A stretch of 44,239 bases of DNA, from the NCBI GenBank assembly GCA_023397675.1, contig JAEWTV010000140.1, positions 1 to 44,239 of the forward strand. The letters are read 5' to 3'. Within the stretch, counting starts at the first letter, position 1, and the number at the start of each line of letters is the position of its first letter. The position numbers and the translations under genes are program-made. Below are positions 1 to 7,580 of this stretch, piece after piece. The stretch is from Bacillota bacterium (GTDB taxonomy: Bacteria > Bacillota > Clostridia > Acetivibrionales > JANLFN01). Below the pieces are notes generated by a model. The model was not told the origin of the DNA and searched no databases. It saw only the letters and a program-made list of their open reading frames with translations.

Positions 1-8
1 TTACTCAT
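1..8 (-). CDS. 5' start of a gene leaving the window
   Basis: Only the ATG (complement of 6-8) and the next one and two-thirds codons are inside the window. The start is supported by a strong AGGAGGTG ribosome binding site on the minus strand at 13-20, a few bases upstream, and by an extended -10 box further upstream. No product can be named from two residues. Confidence 0.6.
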
Positions 9-53
9 ACGACACCTCCTATGTTTATTGTCTTGCGATTGTCAGTCGCCTGC

Positions 54-62
54 ATTATATCA
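54..62 (-). promoter_or_regulatory. extended -10 promoter of the left-edge gene
   Basis: On the minus strand the bases read TG-A-TATAAT, an extended -10 element. No good -35 hexamer lies 17 bp upstream, which is typical of extended -10 promoters. Transcription would start near 47 and give a leader of about 40 nt. That leader contains a small imperfect hairpin (GCGA...TCGC, 35-49) before the ribosome binding site. Confidence 0.5.
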
Positions 63-96
63 TAGGAGTTTTTGTTCAGAGCTAAAGCCTTTTTAT

Positions 97-115
97 CCAC
101 CGGCATAGCCGGAGG
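97..115. repeat. small GC-rich palindrome (REP-like)
   Basis: A short inverted repeat, CCGGC-ATA-GCCGG, with further partly pairing flanks (CC/GG), stands out in AT-rich intergenic sequence. It has no T-run and so is not a clear terminator. Such palindromes are often dispersed REP-like elements, but only one copy is in this window. Confidence 0.3.
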
Positions 116-130
116 TTGTCACACAAAACA

Positions 131-163
131 AAAGCACTCTGTAGATAAATATAGAGTGCTTTT
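131..163 (-). terminator. terminator of the TetR / small membrane protein operon
   Basis: The arms AGCACTCT and AGAGTGCT pair around a 12-nt loop. On the minus strand they are followed by a T-rich tract (TTTTGTTTTG). It lies just after the stop codon of the 133-residue membrane protein gene. A-runs on the other side could let it also work on the plus strand. Confidence 0.8.
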
Positions 164-176
164 AAAATTTTAAACC

Positions 177-578
177 TTATCTGAATTCATCTTTTTTATG
201 CCATAGGTATACTATCAGAACTATTGCAAGCAATACGGCGAAAATCTGAGGAAAAATTATTTCTATTGAACCTGCCAGATCGCCTTGAACTGCCTTTACA
301 AAAATCTCTACAGATGCATATATTGCAAATCCAGAAAATATTTGTGAAGCAATATATCCATACCGTTTCAATCTCCACAAGCCTACTGCTGCAATTAAAG
401 ATACAGGTACATTGACAATTATGTCGGTTACAGGGTAGGAATAGTCAACCCCTTTTGGGAAGTCAAGAATAAAGCCCTTTCCCCACATAAAGACAGAACC
501 TGCGAAGGCAAAAATTCCGGTAATAAACAATAGAATTGATAAAACTTTTACATTAAATGAAAACCGTGATTTGTTCAT
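177..578 (-). CDS. 133-residue integral membrane protein
   Basis: Family not recognised. The protein has about four hydrophobic segments (near residues 10-32, 48-66, 72-92 and 105-126), a basic N-terminus and a charged C-terminal tail (KKDEFR), as expected for a small polytopic inner-membrane protein. It is the last gene of a minus-strand set headed by a TetR regulator, with the 58-residue protein gene between them (17 nt gap), and a hairpin terminator follows. This layout is typical of a regulator that controls its own small membrane-protein partners, but no transport or resistance function can be read from the sequence. Confidence 0.8.
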   Translation of the reverse strand: MNKSRFSFNVKVLSILLFITGIFAFAGSVFMWGKGFILDFPKGVDYSYPVTDIIVNVPVSLIAAVGLWRLKRYGYIASQIFSGFAIYASVEIFVKAVQGDLAGSIEIIFPQIFAVLLAIVLIVYLWHKKDEFR

Positions 579-595
579 ATATTAATCTCCATAAA

Positions 596-772
596 TTATT
601 TTTTAATAAAAGTATAGATTACAAGCGCTATAACTGAAATCACTGAAAGAATACCTAACAGCATGTGCCCACCCATAGCATTTTTGAACTTTTCGCCTCC
701 AAAATGAATTGTAAATCCACAGCCTGCTGTTAAAACTACAAGAACCAATACCACAATTGCAAATAATTTCAT
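596..772 (-). CDS. 58-residue two-helix membrane peptide
   Basis: A small open frame that size cut-offs would miss. It starts with ATG at 772, behind a GGGGGA-type binding site lying over the 3' end of the TetR gene (4 nt gap), and ends with TAA. It has two hydrophobic stretches (residues 3-18 and 37-55) joined by a short polar loop containing GGEKFKN. An LTAGC motif ends the first stretch and recalls a lipobox, but T at -3 makes lipidation doubtful. The tight spacing with the genes on both sides makes it a credible member of the TetR operon. Function unknown. Confidence 0.7.
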   Translation of the reverse strand: MKLFAIVVLVLVVLTAGCGFTIHFGGEKFKNAMGGHMLLGILSVISVIALVIYTFIKK

Positions 773-776
773 AGAA

Positions 777-1370
777 TCAATCCCCCATCTTTTCTTTAAT
801 TCCGTAAATACAAACCTTAACTATATTTGTGAGATAATGCTCCAAACCCTCTATGGTTTCAGCTTTATTAAACCAATTGATAAGTGCCATGAATAATGAA
901 TTGTTTAAAACTTCAATCTTCTCTTTAAAGTATGATTCACCTATTTTGTCAAAATCGGAAGACTGCCTGATTATCATTGAGAAAATGAATATAAAATCAA
1001 ATTTTCCGTCAGGTGCCTGCTCTACGCCGTGGATTTTTACAAGCTCATTTATAAAGGCTTTAAACATCCTGAAATTTTCGTTTATTGATTTAACAAGGAA
1101 TTTAATAAGCTCATACAGGTTTTCCTCTATAGTCAGATTATTTTTAACTGTTCCTGTAAAATCATATTTTTCAAATTCCCTTTCTGCCCACAGCATTAAA
1201 ATATCGCTTTTTGAGGGAAAGAAAGTGTAAAAACCTCCTTTTGCAATTCCTACAGTCTTTGTTATATGGTCAACTGACACATTTTCGTAGCCGTTTTCTT
1301 TAAAGAGTTCTACAGACTTGCTGAAGATATGCTCTTTTGCTTGAGCTCTTTGCTGTTGAAACAAAGTCAA
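777..1370 (-). CDS. TetR/AcrR family transcriptional regulator
   Basis: One-component DNA-binding repressor of about 197 residues, the usual TetR length. The N-terminal helix-turn-helix is clear (residues 10-56: the SVDHITKTVGIAKGGFYTFF region, then F-x-SKSDIL). The C-terminal 130 residues form the variable ligand-binding and dimer domain. The start is a TTG at 1370, chosen because GGAGGTGG sits at the right distance upstream and no in-frame ATG precedes the HTH. It heads an operon with two small membrane proteins, which are its likely targets. The promoter and an inverted repeat at 1393-1423 lie directly upstream, suggesting autorepression. The ligand is unknown. Confidence 0.9.
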   Translation of the reverse strand: MTLFQQQRAQAKEHIFSKSVELFKENGYENVSVDHITKTVGIAKGGFYTFFPSKSDILMLWAEREFEKYDFTGTVKNNLTIEENLYELIKFLVKSINENFRMFKAFINELVKIHGVEQAPDGKFDFIFIFSMIIRQSSDFDKIGESYFKEKIEVLNNSLFMALINWFNKAETIEGLEHYLTNIVKVCIYGIKEKMGD

Positions 1371-1385
1371 CTATATCCACCTCCA

Positions 1386-1423
1386 AATAAAAATGACCGC
1401 GGTTTATTTTCTGACCGCAGTCA
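1386..1423 (-). terminator. hairpin: CPBP-gene terminator and likely TetR operator
   Basis: Arms at 1393-1403 and 1413-1423 pair over 11 bp (one G-T) and are followed on the minus strand by TTTTTATTT, so this is a good terminator for the protease gene ending at 1482. The same inverted repeat begins just downstream of the TetR gene's -10 box and spans its predicted transcription start, where a TetR operator would sit. Both uses are possible at once. Operator function is inferred. Confidence 0.65.
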
Positions 1424-1424
1424 T

Positions 1425-1453
1425 ATTATATAAAAATTTTTATACAAATTCAA
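1425..1453 (-). promoter_or_regulatory. sigma-A promoter of the TetR operon
   Basis: Minus-strand TTGAAT at 1448-1453 and TATAAT at 1425-1430, separated by exactly 17 bp. Transcription would begin near 1418, inside the first arm of the inverted repeat. It lies in the 111-bp gap between the protease stop and the TetR start. Confidence 0.75.
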
Positions 1454-1481
1454 TAGCTTTAGGTACTTTATTTCTGTTTTC

Positions 1482-2300
1482 TTATTCTTTAGCAATTCTT
1501 TTACACTTTTCAATACCTACCATACATGCGGCAATTAAAGCTATTCCTATTACTAAATATATAGGGCTTTCTGTAGGTACCAGGTTTGCAGGAATAAAAA
1601 CTGCCAGGTTGCCGGAAATGTTAATAATCATATGTAATATAATTGGCACCACAATTGAGTTAAAATGCTTCATTACATATCCCAGGAACAGTCCCATCAT
1701 AAATGCGTATAGTCCTTGTATAGGATTCATATGGTAAATACCAAACATTACAGATTGAAAAATGTTAGCTGCTGCAAAAGGCATATATTTTCTGCATTTG
1801 CTCAGAATAACCCCTCTAAAGATAAGTTCATCTGAAACAGGTGCAAACAGCCCTTCAAAAACAAGTGTAATAATATCGATACTTCTAATAGGTTCAGGCT
1901 GTAATGTAAGGCTGCTGTCAGAGGAAAATATAAAACTCAGCATAATGAAGTTAAGGAACTGCAGGCTTATTCCTAAAATTATAAGTAACAAAAACAATTT
2001 AACCGACAATATCTCTCTTACAGGTTGTGTAGCTTCAACTTTATTCCTTTTAAAATACCATCCGAAACAAATAATACAAATTGCAGCTGCAACAATAAGC
2101 ATTATTTCATTAAGCTGTGGTCCTATTTCCATGTTTCTGTTTAATATTGTCAGATCGAAATCAATATTTTTCTCATTAATTTCCTGAATGGTTAAAATCA
2201 ATCCATTGATAAGTTTTGCTAAAAACATAACAACTAAATGAATTAGTAATGTACACAATAACGGAACTAAGCAGTACAAATAATTTTTAAACTTTTTCAT
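1482..2300 (-). CDS. CPBP family intramembrane metalloprotease (CAAX-type)
   Basis: Membrane-embedded protease of the Abi/CAAX prenyl-protease-like family, 272 residues with about seven to eight hydrophobic helices. The conserved motifs are in order: S-DELIFRG (a variant of EExxxR, with D for the first E), then FGIYHMN (FxxxH), then HMIINISGN (HxxxN). These supply the Glu and His ligands of the active site. It starts with ATG behind AAGGGAG. It is transcribed alone on the minus strand, with a hairpin terminator downstream. Bacterial members serve in bacteriocin self-immunity or membrane-protein processing; nothing here identifies the substrate. Confidence 0.88.
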   Translation of the reverse strand: MKKFKNYLYCLVPLLCTLLIHLVVMFLAKLINGLILTIQEINEKNIDFDLTILNRNMEIGPQLNEIMLIVAAAICIICFGWYFKRNKVEATQPVREILSVKLFLLLIILGISLQFLNFIMLSFIFSSDSSLTLQPEPIRSIDIITLVFEGLFAPVSDELIFRGVILSKCRKYMPFAAANIFQSVMFGIYHMNPIQGLYAFMMGLFLGYVMKHFNSIVVPIILHMIINISGNLAVFIPANLVPTESPIYLVIGIALIAACMVGIEKCKRIAKE

Positions 2301-2358
2301 TTTTGACTCCCTTATTATTGTTAAACAATAAAGTATACGGCTGTTTTTAAGAAAGTAC

Positions 2359-2387
2359 TAAAAAAAGTCTCCGATTGGAGACCTTTT
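2359..2387 (-). terminator. terminator of the SpoIID-like gene
   Basis: A GTCTCC-AATC-GGAGAC stem-loop is followed on the minus strand by seven T residues, 15-40 nt after the stop codon of the SpoIID-domain gene. Confidence 0.9.
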
Positions 2388-2401
2388 AAAATCTATATAA
2401 C

Positions 2402-4000
2402 TTATTCAACCACTGTTCCAGGATAATAATGTGTCAGAATCTGATCGAACTTAAACCCTGCAAGCGCCATTCCCCTTGCACCTTCCTGGGTCATTCCAAG
2501 TGCATGCCCCCATCCCTTTCCTGTGAAAACAAACTTTGCAGTAGTTGCATTTCCTGTACTTACTCCAATTTTATTGGTACCGTTAGCCCCTAAAATTGTA
2601 AGGCCTGTGTTAGAAGATATCTGTTTGAGACCATTCGCAGTGATAACTGTTTTGCCCTGCAACGATACATTAGATAAAGATGAACCGTTAGAAACGCTAA
2701 ACGACGTAGTTACAGCCCCCGAACCTGAAGTTATTTCATACATACGGCTATCAAGCCCAAGCATATCCCTGGTGCTCTCTTTTGTTAGTGTCTTGCTGTC
2801 TTTAGTGCCCTGTATAAGAAGCTTGTTAACCCTTCCCGCCGGAGTTCTTTCAACTATTGAAATACCTGTTATATCACCAAGATCATATCCATATTTAAAC
2901 ATAATGGTTTTAATCTGACTCGGCGTAAATGATTCCTGCCAGTAATAGTGACCTGAAGTGGTCAGTTCATACTTGTTATCAACGCTTACAAGGTACGGCA
3001 CTGTAGATCCCCATACGTTTTTCGAATCTTCAGTCGGTCCGCCACTTGACGCACAGTACAAGGTTTCTGCTACTTCTCCGTTATAGGTTACTATAAGACC
3101 CTTTGAATCATCAACAGCCTTATTTGTTGCCGGATATTCGGTATTATAACCACGATACATCTGACAATAAGTAGTTGGACATAGATCAAATTTTTGTGAT
3201 GAATGCTTGTTAAGATTTCTTATTGCATATGACCTTGCAACAACAGCCTGAGCTTTAAGAGCTTCAATATTGGAACTGCCCTGAATTTCATTTGGAACCA
3301 CACCATAAAGATATTCTTCAAGCGGAATTACATTTATGATTGTCATATCACTGTCTGTAAACCTTCTTACTTCCAGTCCTCCTCTGTATCTTGAAGAGTT
3401 AATGGAAAAAACATTTGGACTATTCTCAGCCCTTGGATATATCTGCAATGCAGAAACTGCACTGTTAAACATTAAAACCGTACTTCCAGATGAATTCTGT
3501 ACAGCAATTCTTAACGCAGAAGGATTAACTACAGAATAAATACCTGCACCAAGTTTTTGCTGAATTGCTGCAATAGCTGCGCTTGCACTTGCAGTATCAA
3601 TATAATTCCCTGTCCAAACCTGCCATGTATCAGAAAATACAGGGTACGCTTCTATTCCTGCCTGTTTTGCTGCCTGAGCCTTCATATTTGCATTGTTGTA
3701 ATCCTGAAGAGAATTATAAAGCAGTATATGATACGGTGCCGGTGAATCTTTTAGTACTGTATAAGTATTATTGGATGGATCTTCAAATAATACTGAAAAT
3801 GTACCATTAACAAAACTTCCAAACTGAAGACCTTTCTGTGCACCTACATTAAACCTGGATTGTGCTGTATCCTCAAAATAAAGGCCTATCCTTACCTTAT
3901 CAGGAATGCTTACCTTGGCAGAAACCGGAACCGACGACATCATAACTGCGGAAAAAGCTAATACAACTGCCATAAGTATTCTTATAACAGATTTCTTCAT
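2402..4000 (-). CDS. SpoIID/LytB-domain protein, probable peptidoglycan lytic transglycosylase
   Basis: Secreted cell-wall enzyme of 532 residues. It has a signal peptide (residues 1-28, ending VSA), a SPOR-like segment around 105-150 and a C-terminal SpoIID domain from about 205. Family hallmarks are VIPLEEYLYGVVPNEI with the likely catalytic Glu238, EALKAQAVVARSYA just after it, a C-x-M-YRGY segment, ASSGG-TED, and GKGWGHALGMTQEGA near the end. SpoIID in Bacillus is a forespore-engulfment glycan-strand cleaving enzyme of about 340 residues. This protein is longer, so it may be a SpoIID-like wall enzyme rather than SpoIID itself. It starts with ATG behind GGGGGG, is monocistronic, and has a TGTCGAA box upstream. 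Confidence 0.87.
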   Translation of the reverse strand: MKKSVIRILMAVVLAFSAVMMSSVPVSAKVSIPDKVRIGLYFEDTAQSRFNVGAQKGLQFGSFVNGTFSVLFEDPSNNTYTVLKDSPAPYHILLYNSLQDYNNANMKAQAAKQAGIEAYPVFSDTWQVWTGNYIDTASASAAIAAIQQKLGAGIYSVVNPSALRIAVQNSSGSTVLMFNSAVSALQIYPRAENSPNVFSINSSRYRGGLEVRRFTDSDMTIINVIPLEEYLYGVVPNEIQGSSNIEALKAQAVVARSYAIRNLNKHSSQKFDLCPTTYCQMYRGYNTEYPATNKAVDDSKGLIVTYNGEVAETLYCASSGGPTEDSKNVWGSTVPYLVSVDNKYELTTSGHYYWQESFTPSQIKTIMFKYGYDLGDITGISIVERTPAGRVNKLLIQGTKDSKTLTKESTRDMLGLDSRMYEITSGSGAVTTSFSVSNGSSLSNVSLQGKTVITANGLKQISSNTGLTILGANGTNKIGVSTGNATTAKFVFTGKGWGHALGMTQEGARGMALAGFKFDQILTHYYPGTVVE

Positions 4001-4030
4001 AAGTACCCCCCATTTTATCTTTTGAAGTAT

Positions 4031-4059
4031 ATATTAAATATGAAAATATTCTATAACAA
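4031..4059 (-). promoter_or_regulatory. candidate promoter of the SpoIID-like gene
   Basis: Minus-strand TTGTTA (4054-4059) and TAATAT (4031-4036) with a 17-bp spacer, about 30 bp ahead of the start codon. The AT-rich context makes chance matches likely. Confidence 0.4.
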
Positions 4060-4095
4060 GCTTAATATTGGCAAAATAATTACCTACTTAATATA

Positions 4096-4104
4096 TTTCG
4101 ACAT
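4096..4104 (-). promoter_or_regulatory. possible Spo0A box upstream of the SpoIID-like gene
   Basis: ATGTCGAAA on the minus strand matches the known Spo0A box core TGTCGAA. It lies about 70 bp upstream of the predicted transcription start. A single 7-mer match is weak evidence, but the gene is plausibly sporulation-related. Confidence 0.3.
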
Positions 4105-4210
4105 AAATCAGATAATCCTTTTCAATTTTTTCACATTTAATATAACTGTAACATTTTTCTAGCTCCGACATTATAATATCTATACACAGTGGATTTGATG
4201 GCTAAACTAT

Positions 4211-4239
4211 TTGACATTAATCAGACTGAATGTTATTAT
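4211..4239 (+). promoter_or_regulatory. sigma-A promoter of the lysine operon
   Basis: TTGACA at 4211-4216 and TATTAT at 4234-4239, spaced by 17 bp. Transcription would start near 4246, just ahead of the riboswitch aptamer. Confidence 0.8.
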
Positions 4240-4257
4240 ATATAAAACAAAATATGT

Positions 4258-4442
4258 TTTATTGGTAGAGGCGCATTTTCCAATAGTAAATACACTGAAA
4301 AATCTGGGTTTTAATGATGTGTAACGAAAGGGGAAAATGCCGAAGGATATATTTACCCACATAATTGTATCCTGGTTGGACAGTTAATAGCTGCCTGACT
4401 GTCATCAAACTTTGATGGAGCGCTATCAGTTAATTGCAAATT
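4258..4442 (+). promoter_or_regulatory. lysine riboswitch (L box)
   Basis: The leader carries the L-box signature blocks in order: GGTAGAGGCGC (about 4265), a spaced AGTAA, GAAAGGGG (about 4326), TGCCGAAGG, the CCTGGTTGG segment, and the late GACTGTCATCAAACTTTGATGGAG hairpin region ending in GCTATCAG. This order and the target genes asd-dapA-dapB match the known lysine-binding aptamer. Lysine binding should favour the terminator at 4466-4494 and shut the operon off. The exact boundaries are approximate. Confidence 0.93.
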
Positions 4443-4465
4443 ATCTTACAGATATTTTGTATAGT

Positions 4466-4494
4466 TGCTGGTACACACATGTACTGGCATTTTT
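4466..4494 (+). terminator. riboswitch-controlled terminator of the lysine operon
   Basis: A 9-bp stem (TGCTGGTAC with GTACTGGCA) and a small loop are followed by TTTTT. It lies between the L-box aptamer and the asd ribosome binding site, the expected expression platform. Confidence 0.8.
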
Positions 4495-4537
4495 AGTTAT
4501 ATGGGCTTTTACCAAATAAACTATGGAGGTAATAAAA

Positions 4538-5617
4538 ATGGATAAAAAACTTAAGGTTGGTATACTTGGCGGAACTGGAATGGTTGGTCAGAGATTTATT
4601 ACTCTTCTTGACAATCACCCATGGTTTGAAGTCGTAGCTCTTGGCGCAAGTGAGAGATCCTCCGGCCGTACTTTCGAAGAAGCTGTTAATGGCCGCTGGA
4701 AGCTTGATATTCCGATGCCTGAAAAGGTAAAAAACATCACAGTAAAGAATGTAAATGAAATAGCAAAATTCAAAGATGAAGTTGATATGGTATTTTGCGC
4801 TGTTGATATGAAAAAGGATGAAATAAAGGCTCTTGAAGAACAGTATGCAAAGGCTGAGATTCCTGTTATATCAAACAACTCTGCACACAGATGGACAGAT
4901 GATGTTCCTATGATAATTCCTGAAATTAATCCGGAGCATGCTGCAATTATAGAAAAACAGAGAAAGCGTTTAGGTACTTCAAAGGGCTTCATAGCTGTTA
5001 AGTCCAACTGTTCACTTCAGAGCTATGTTCCCCCTATTCATCCACTTATGAAATTTGGTCCTGAAAAAGTTCTTGCATGCACTTATCAGGCAATATCAGG
5101 TGCAGGAAAGGTATTCAGCGACTGGCCGGAAATACTTGACAACGTTATACCTTATATCGGTGGAGAAGAAGACAAAAGCGAGAATGAACCACTTAAAATC
5201 TGGGGTAAAATTGAAGGCGACAAGATAGTTAAAGCAGCCGGCCCAAAGTTTTCCGCACAATGCTACAGAGTACCTGTTTCAGATGGCCATATGGCTGCGG
5301 TATATGTATCCTTCAAGAATAAACCTTCAATGGATGAAATGATTGACTGCTGGAAATCCTTTAAGGGCAAAGCTCAGGAGCTTAAGCTTCCAAGTGCTCC
5401 GGAACACTTCCTGACTTATATGGATCAGCCGGACAGACCACAGACCAACCTCGACAGGAACGTTGAAAAAGGTATGGGAATATGCATAGGAAGACTTCGT
5501 GAAGATATAATTTTCGATTACAAGTTCGTATGTCTGTCACATAACACAATAAGAGGAGCTGCAGGCGGCGGAGTCCTCATGGCAGAGCTTCTTAAAGCTG
5601 AAGGATACTTAGGTTAA
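4538..5617 (+). CDS. asd: aspartate-semialdehyde dehydrogenase, archaeal/fungal-type
   Basis: NADPH-dependent reduction of aspartyl phosphate to aspartate semialdehyde, the branch-point step to lysine and diaminopimelate. Length is 359 residues. The Rossmann motif GGTGMVGQRF is at 11-20, the catalytic Cys158 lies in KSNCSLQ, and the acid/base His251 in SDGHMAAV. The KSNCS and SGAGKVFSDWP contexts place it in the archaeal/yeast-type subfamily rather than the common bacterial one. An ATG also exists at 4523, but it lies within the TATGGAGGT ribosome binding site, so the ATG at 4538 is the start. First gene of the riboswitch-controlled operon; dapA follows after 52 nt. Confidence 0.95.
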   Translation: MDKKLKVGILGGTGMVGQRFITLLDNHPWFEVVALGASERSSGRTFEEAVNGRWKLDIPMPEKVKNITVKNVNEIAKFKDEVDMVFCAVDMKKDEIKALEEQYAKAEIPVISNNSAHRWTDDVPMIIPEINPEHAAIIEKQRKRLGTSKGFIAVKSNCSLQSYVPPIHPLMKFGPEKVLACTYQAISGAGKVFSDWPEILDNVIPYIGGEEDKSENEPLKIWGKIEGDKIVKAAGPKFSAQCYRVPVSDGHMAAVYVSFKNKPSMDEMIDCWKSFKGKAQELKLPSAPEHFLTYMDQPDRPQTNLDRNVEKGMGICIGRLREDIIFDYKFVCLSHNTIRGAAGGGVLMAELLKAEGYLG

Positions 5618-5669
5618 GTTATTGACTTTCCTCTGCTTTTGAATATTAAATTGTTAGGGAGTTGAAATT

Positions 5670-6548
5670 ATGAAGAGTCCAATTTTTACAGGCTCAGGAG
5701 TTGCAATTGTTACTCCTTTTACAGATGATGGTGTTGATTACGGGAAGCTTGAGGAGCTTCTTGAATATCATATTAAAGAAGGAACCGATGCTATTGTAGT
5801 TTGCGGTACAACCGGTGAAGCATCCACAATGCCTGATGAAGAACATAAGGCAGTTATTAAGTTTACAGTCGATAAGGTTAATAAAAGACTTCCTGTAATT
5901 GCAGGTGCAGGAAGTAATTATACTACTCATGCAATTGAGCTAAGCCAATATGCAGAAAGTGTAGGAGTTGACGCAATACTCAGTGTTACTCCTTACTATA
6001 ACAAAACTACCCAAAAGGGATTGTATGAACATTTTAAGGCTATTGCAAACAGTGTTAAGACACCTATAATACTTTATAATGTTCCTTCAAGAACTAACCT
6101 TAATATAAACCCAGAAACACTCAAGGAGCTATCAAAGATTGACAATATAGTCGGTGTTAAGGAATGCGTATTAGGTCAGGTTGGCAGAACAATAAATCTT
6201 TGCGGAGAAGATTTTACTATTTACTCGGGTAATGACGAAGAGGTCCTCCCTATGCTTTCATTAGGAGCAAAAGGTGTTATTTCAGTTATGGCAAACATAA
6301 TACCAAAGGATACTCATGACCTTGTAGCTAAATTCCTCGAAGGAGATATTGCAGGAAGCAGAAAACTTCAGTTGGGAACACTTGACCTTATAAAGGCACT
6401 TTTCATTGAAGTAAGCCCTATCCCTATCAAGGCAGCAATGAACCTTCTTAACATGAATGTAGGAAAATGCCGTATGCCTTTGGTAGATATGTCTGATAAC
6501 AATCTGGAAGTACTGAAGAAAGCTTTGGCCAATTATGGACTATTATAG
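5670..6548 (+). CDS. dapA: 4-hydroxy-tetrahydrodipicolinate synthase
   Basis: Condenses pyruvate with aspartate semialdehyde, the first committed step to lysine and diaminopimelate. The protein is 292 residues, the normal length. It is a TIM-barrel class I aldolase with CGTTGEAST (residues 45-53), Tyr110 in TPYYN, Tyr136 in ILYNVPSRT and the Schiff-base Lys164 in GVKEC. It starts with ATG behind AGGGAG. It sits between asd and dapB on the same strand. The 240-nt gap to dapB contains no clear promoter or gene, so read-through from the L-box promoter is likely. Confidence 0.96.
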   Translation: MKSPIFTGSGVAIVTPFTDDGVDYGKLEELLEYHIKEGTDAIVVCGTTGEASTMPDEEHKAVIKFTVDKVNKRLPVIAGAGSNYTTHAIELSQYAESVGVDAILSVTPYYNKTTQKGLYEHFKAIANSVKTPIILYNVPSRTNLNINPETLKELSKIDNIVGVKECVLGQVGRTINLCGEDFTIYSGNDEEVLPMLSLGAKGVISVMANIIPKDTHDLVAKFLEGDIAGSRKLQLGTLDLIKALFIEVSPIPIKAAMNLLNMNVGKCRMPLVDMSDNNLEVLKKALANYGLL

Positions 6549-6788
6549 TGTACAATTTACAGTTTACCAGAGCACGATATGATAGTTAAAAGCTAGTTGA
6601 TAGGATGATAAGATGTCAAGAGGTCAACAAAAAGTTGTTAACAATTGACGACGGGTCAGTTAAAGGCAGATAGAGTTTGCAGTCTGCAATGTACAAGTTA
6701 CAGTTATATGCAATAAATTAAACTAACTAATAATAAAATACAATTGATAATACATAATAATAAAAATTGAAATTTAGGAAGTGAACAA

Positions 6789-7544
6789 ATGATTAATATT
6801 TTACTAAGTGGATGTAACGGAAAAATGGGCCAAGTAATCACAAGGCTTTCAGAAGGTGTTGAAGGAGTTCAGATTAGTGCAGGATATGACATAAACGGTA
6901 CAAGGAAAAATGATTATCCTGTATTTACAAATCTATCCTCCTGCAAAATAAAGATTGATGTAATTATTGATTTTTCAAATCCTGAAGCTTTGGATAATAT
7001 ACTTGACTTTGCAGTGACAGGAAAAATACCTATTGTTATAGCTACAACAGGACTTTCCACTGCCCAGCAAATGAAGATTCAGAATGCATCAACTCAAATT
7101 CCGGTATTTATGTCTGCAAATATGTCACTTGGCGTCAATTTGTTGATAGACCTTGTAAAAAAAGCAGCAACTGTATTGGAAGAAAACTTTGATATAGAAA
7201 TAGTTGAAAAGCACCATAACCAAAAAATTGATGCACCAAGCGGTACTGCTCTGGCAATTGCTGATGAAATCAACTCTGCACTTGAAAATAAGTATGAGTA
7301 TACTTATGACAGACATTCAAGGAGAAAGAAAAGAGCAAAAAGAGAAATTGGTATTCATGCAGTACGAGGTGGTACAATTGTTGGCGAACATTCAGTAATA
7401 TTTGCAGGAAACGATGAAATAATAGAAATCAAGCATACTGCCATGTCAAGAGATATTTTAGGCATGGGAGCACTGAGAGCCGCAAAGTATATACATGGAA
7501 AACAACCGGGTATATACAGAATGAAAGAACTGATTTCTGGTTAG
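6789..7544 (+). CDS. dapB: 4-hydroxy-tetrahydrodipicolinate reductase
   Basis: NAD(P)H-dependent reduction of the DapA product to tetrahydrodipicolinate. The protein is 251 residues. The nucleotide-binding loop GCNGKMGQ is at 8-15, the ATTGLS segment near 85-90, and the catalytic/substrate motif EKHHNQKIDAPSGTA (about 140-154) contains the His pair and Lys146. It starts with ATG behind AGGAAGTG. The ACT-domain gene follows after 36 nt, with its own AGGTG-type site, so the four genes appear to be one transcriptional unit. Confidence 0.95.
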   Translation: MINILLSGCNGKMGQVITRLSEGVEGVQISAGYDINGTRKNDYPVFTNLSSCKIKIDVIIDFSNPEALDNILDFAVTGKIPIVIATTGLSTAQQMKIQNASTQIPVFMSANMSLGVNLLIDLVKKAATVLEENFDIEIVEKHHNQKIDAPSGTALAIADEINSALENKYEYTYDRHSRRKKRAKREIGIHAVRGGTIVGEHSVIFAGNDEIIEIKHTAMSRDILGMGALRAAKYIHGKQPGIYRMKELISG

Positions 7545-7580
7545 TTTAGAGGTTAAATATTATTCCGGAGGTGTTTCCTT

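Noticed and set aside
97..115. CRISPR or insertion-sequence end
   Set aside because: Only a single short palindrome. No spaced repeats, transposase or terminal repeats were found there, and none elsewhere in the window.
2402..4000. Naming the gene spoIID outright
   Set aside because: At 532 residues with an extra N-terminal SPOR-like region and no neighbouring sporulation genes, the ortholog call is not secure; only the domain is.
6549..6788. Internal promoter or repeat between dapA and dapB
   Set aside because: TTGACG near 6645 has no matching -10. Two similar 18-mers (6549 and 6690, 15 of 18 identical) are AT-rich and may be chance; no gene is present.
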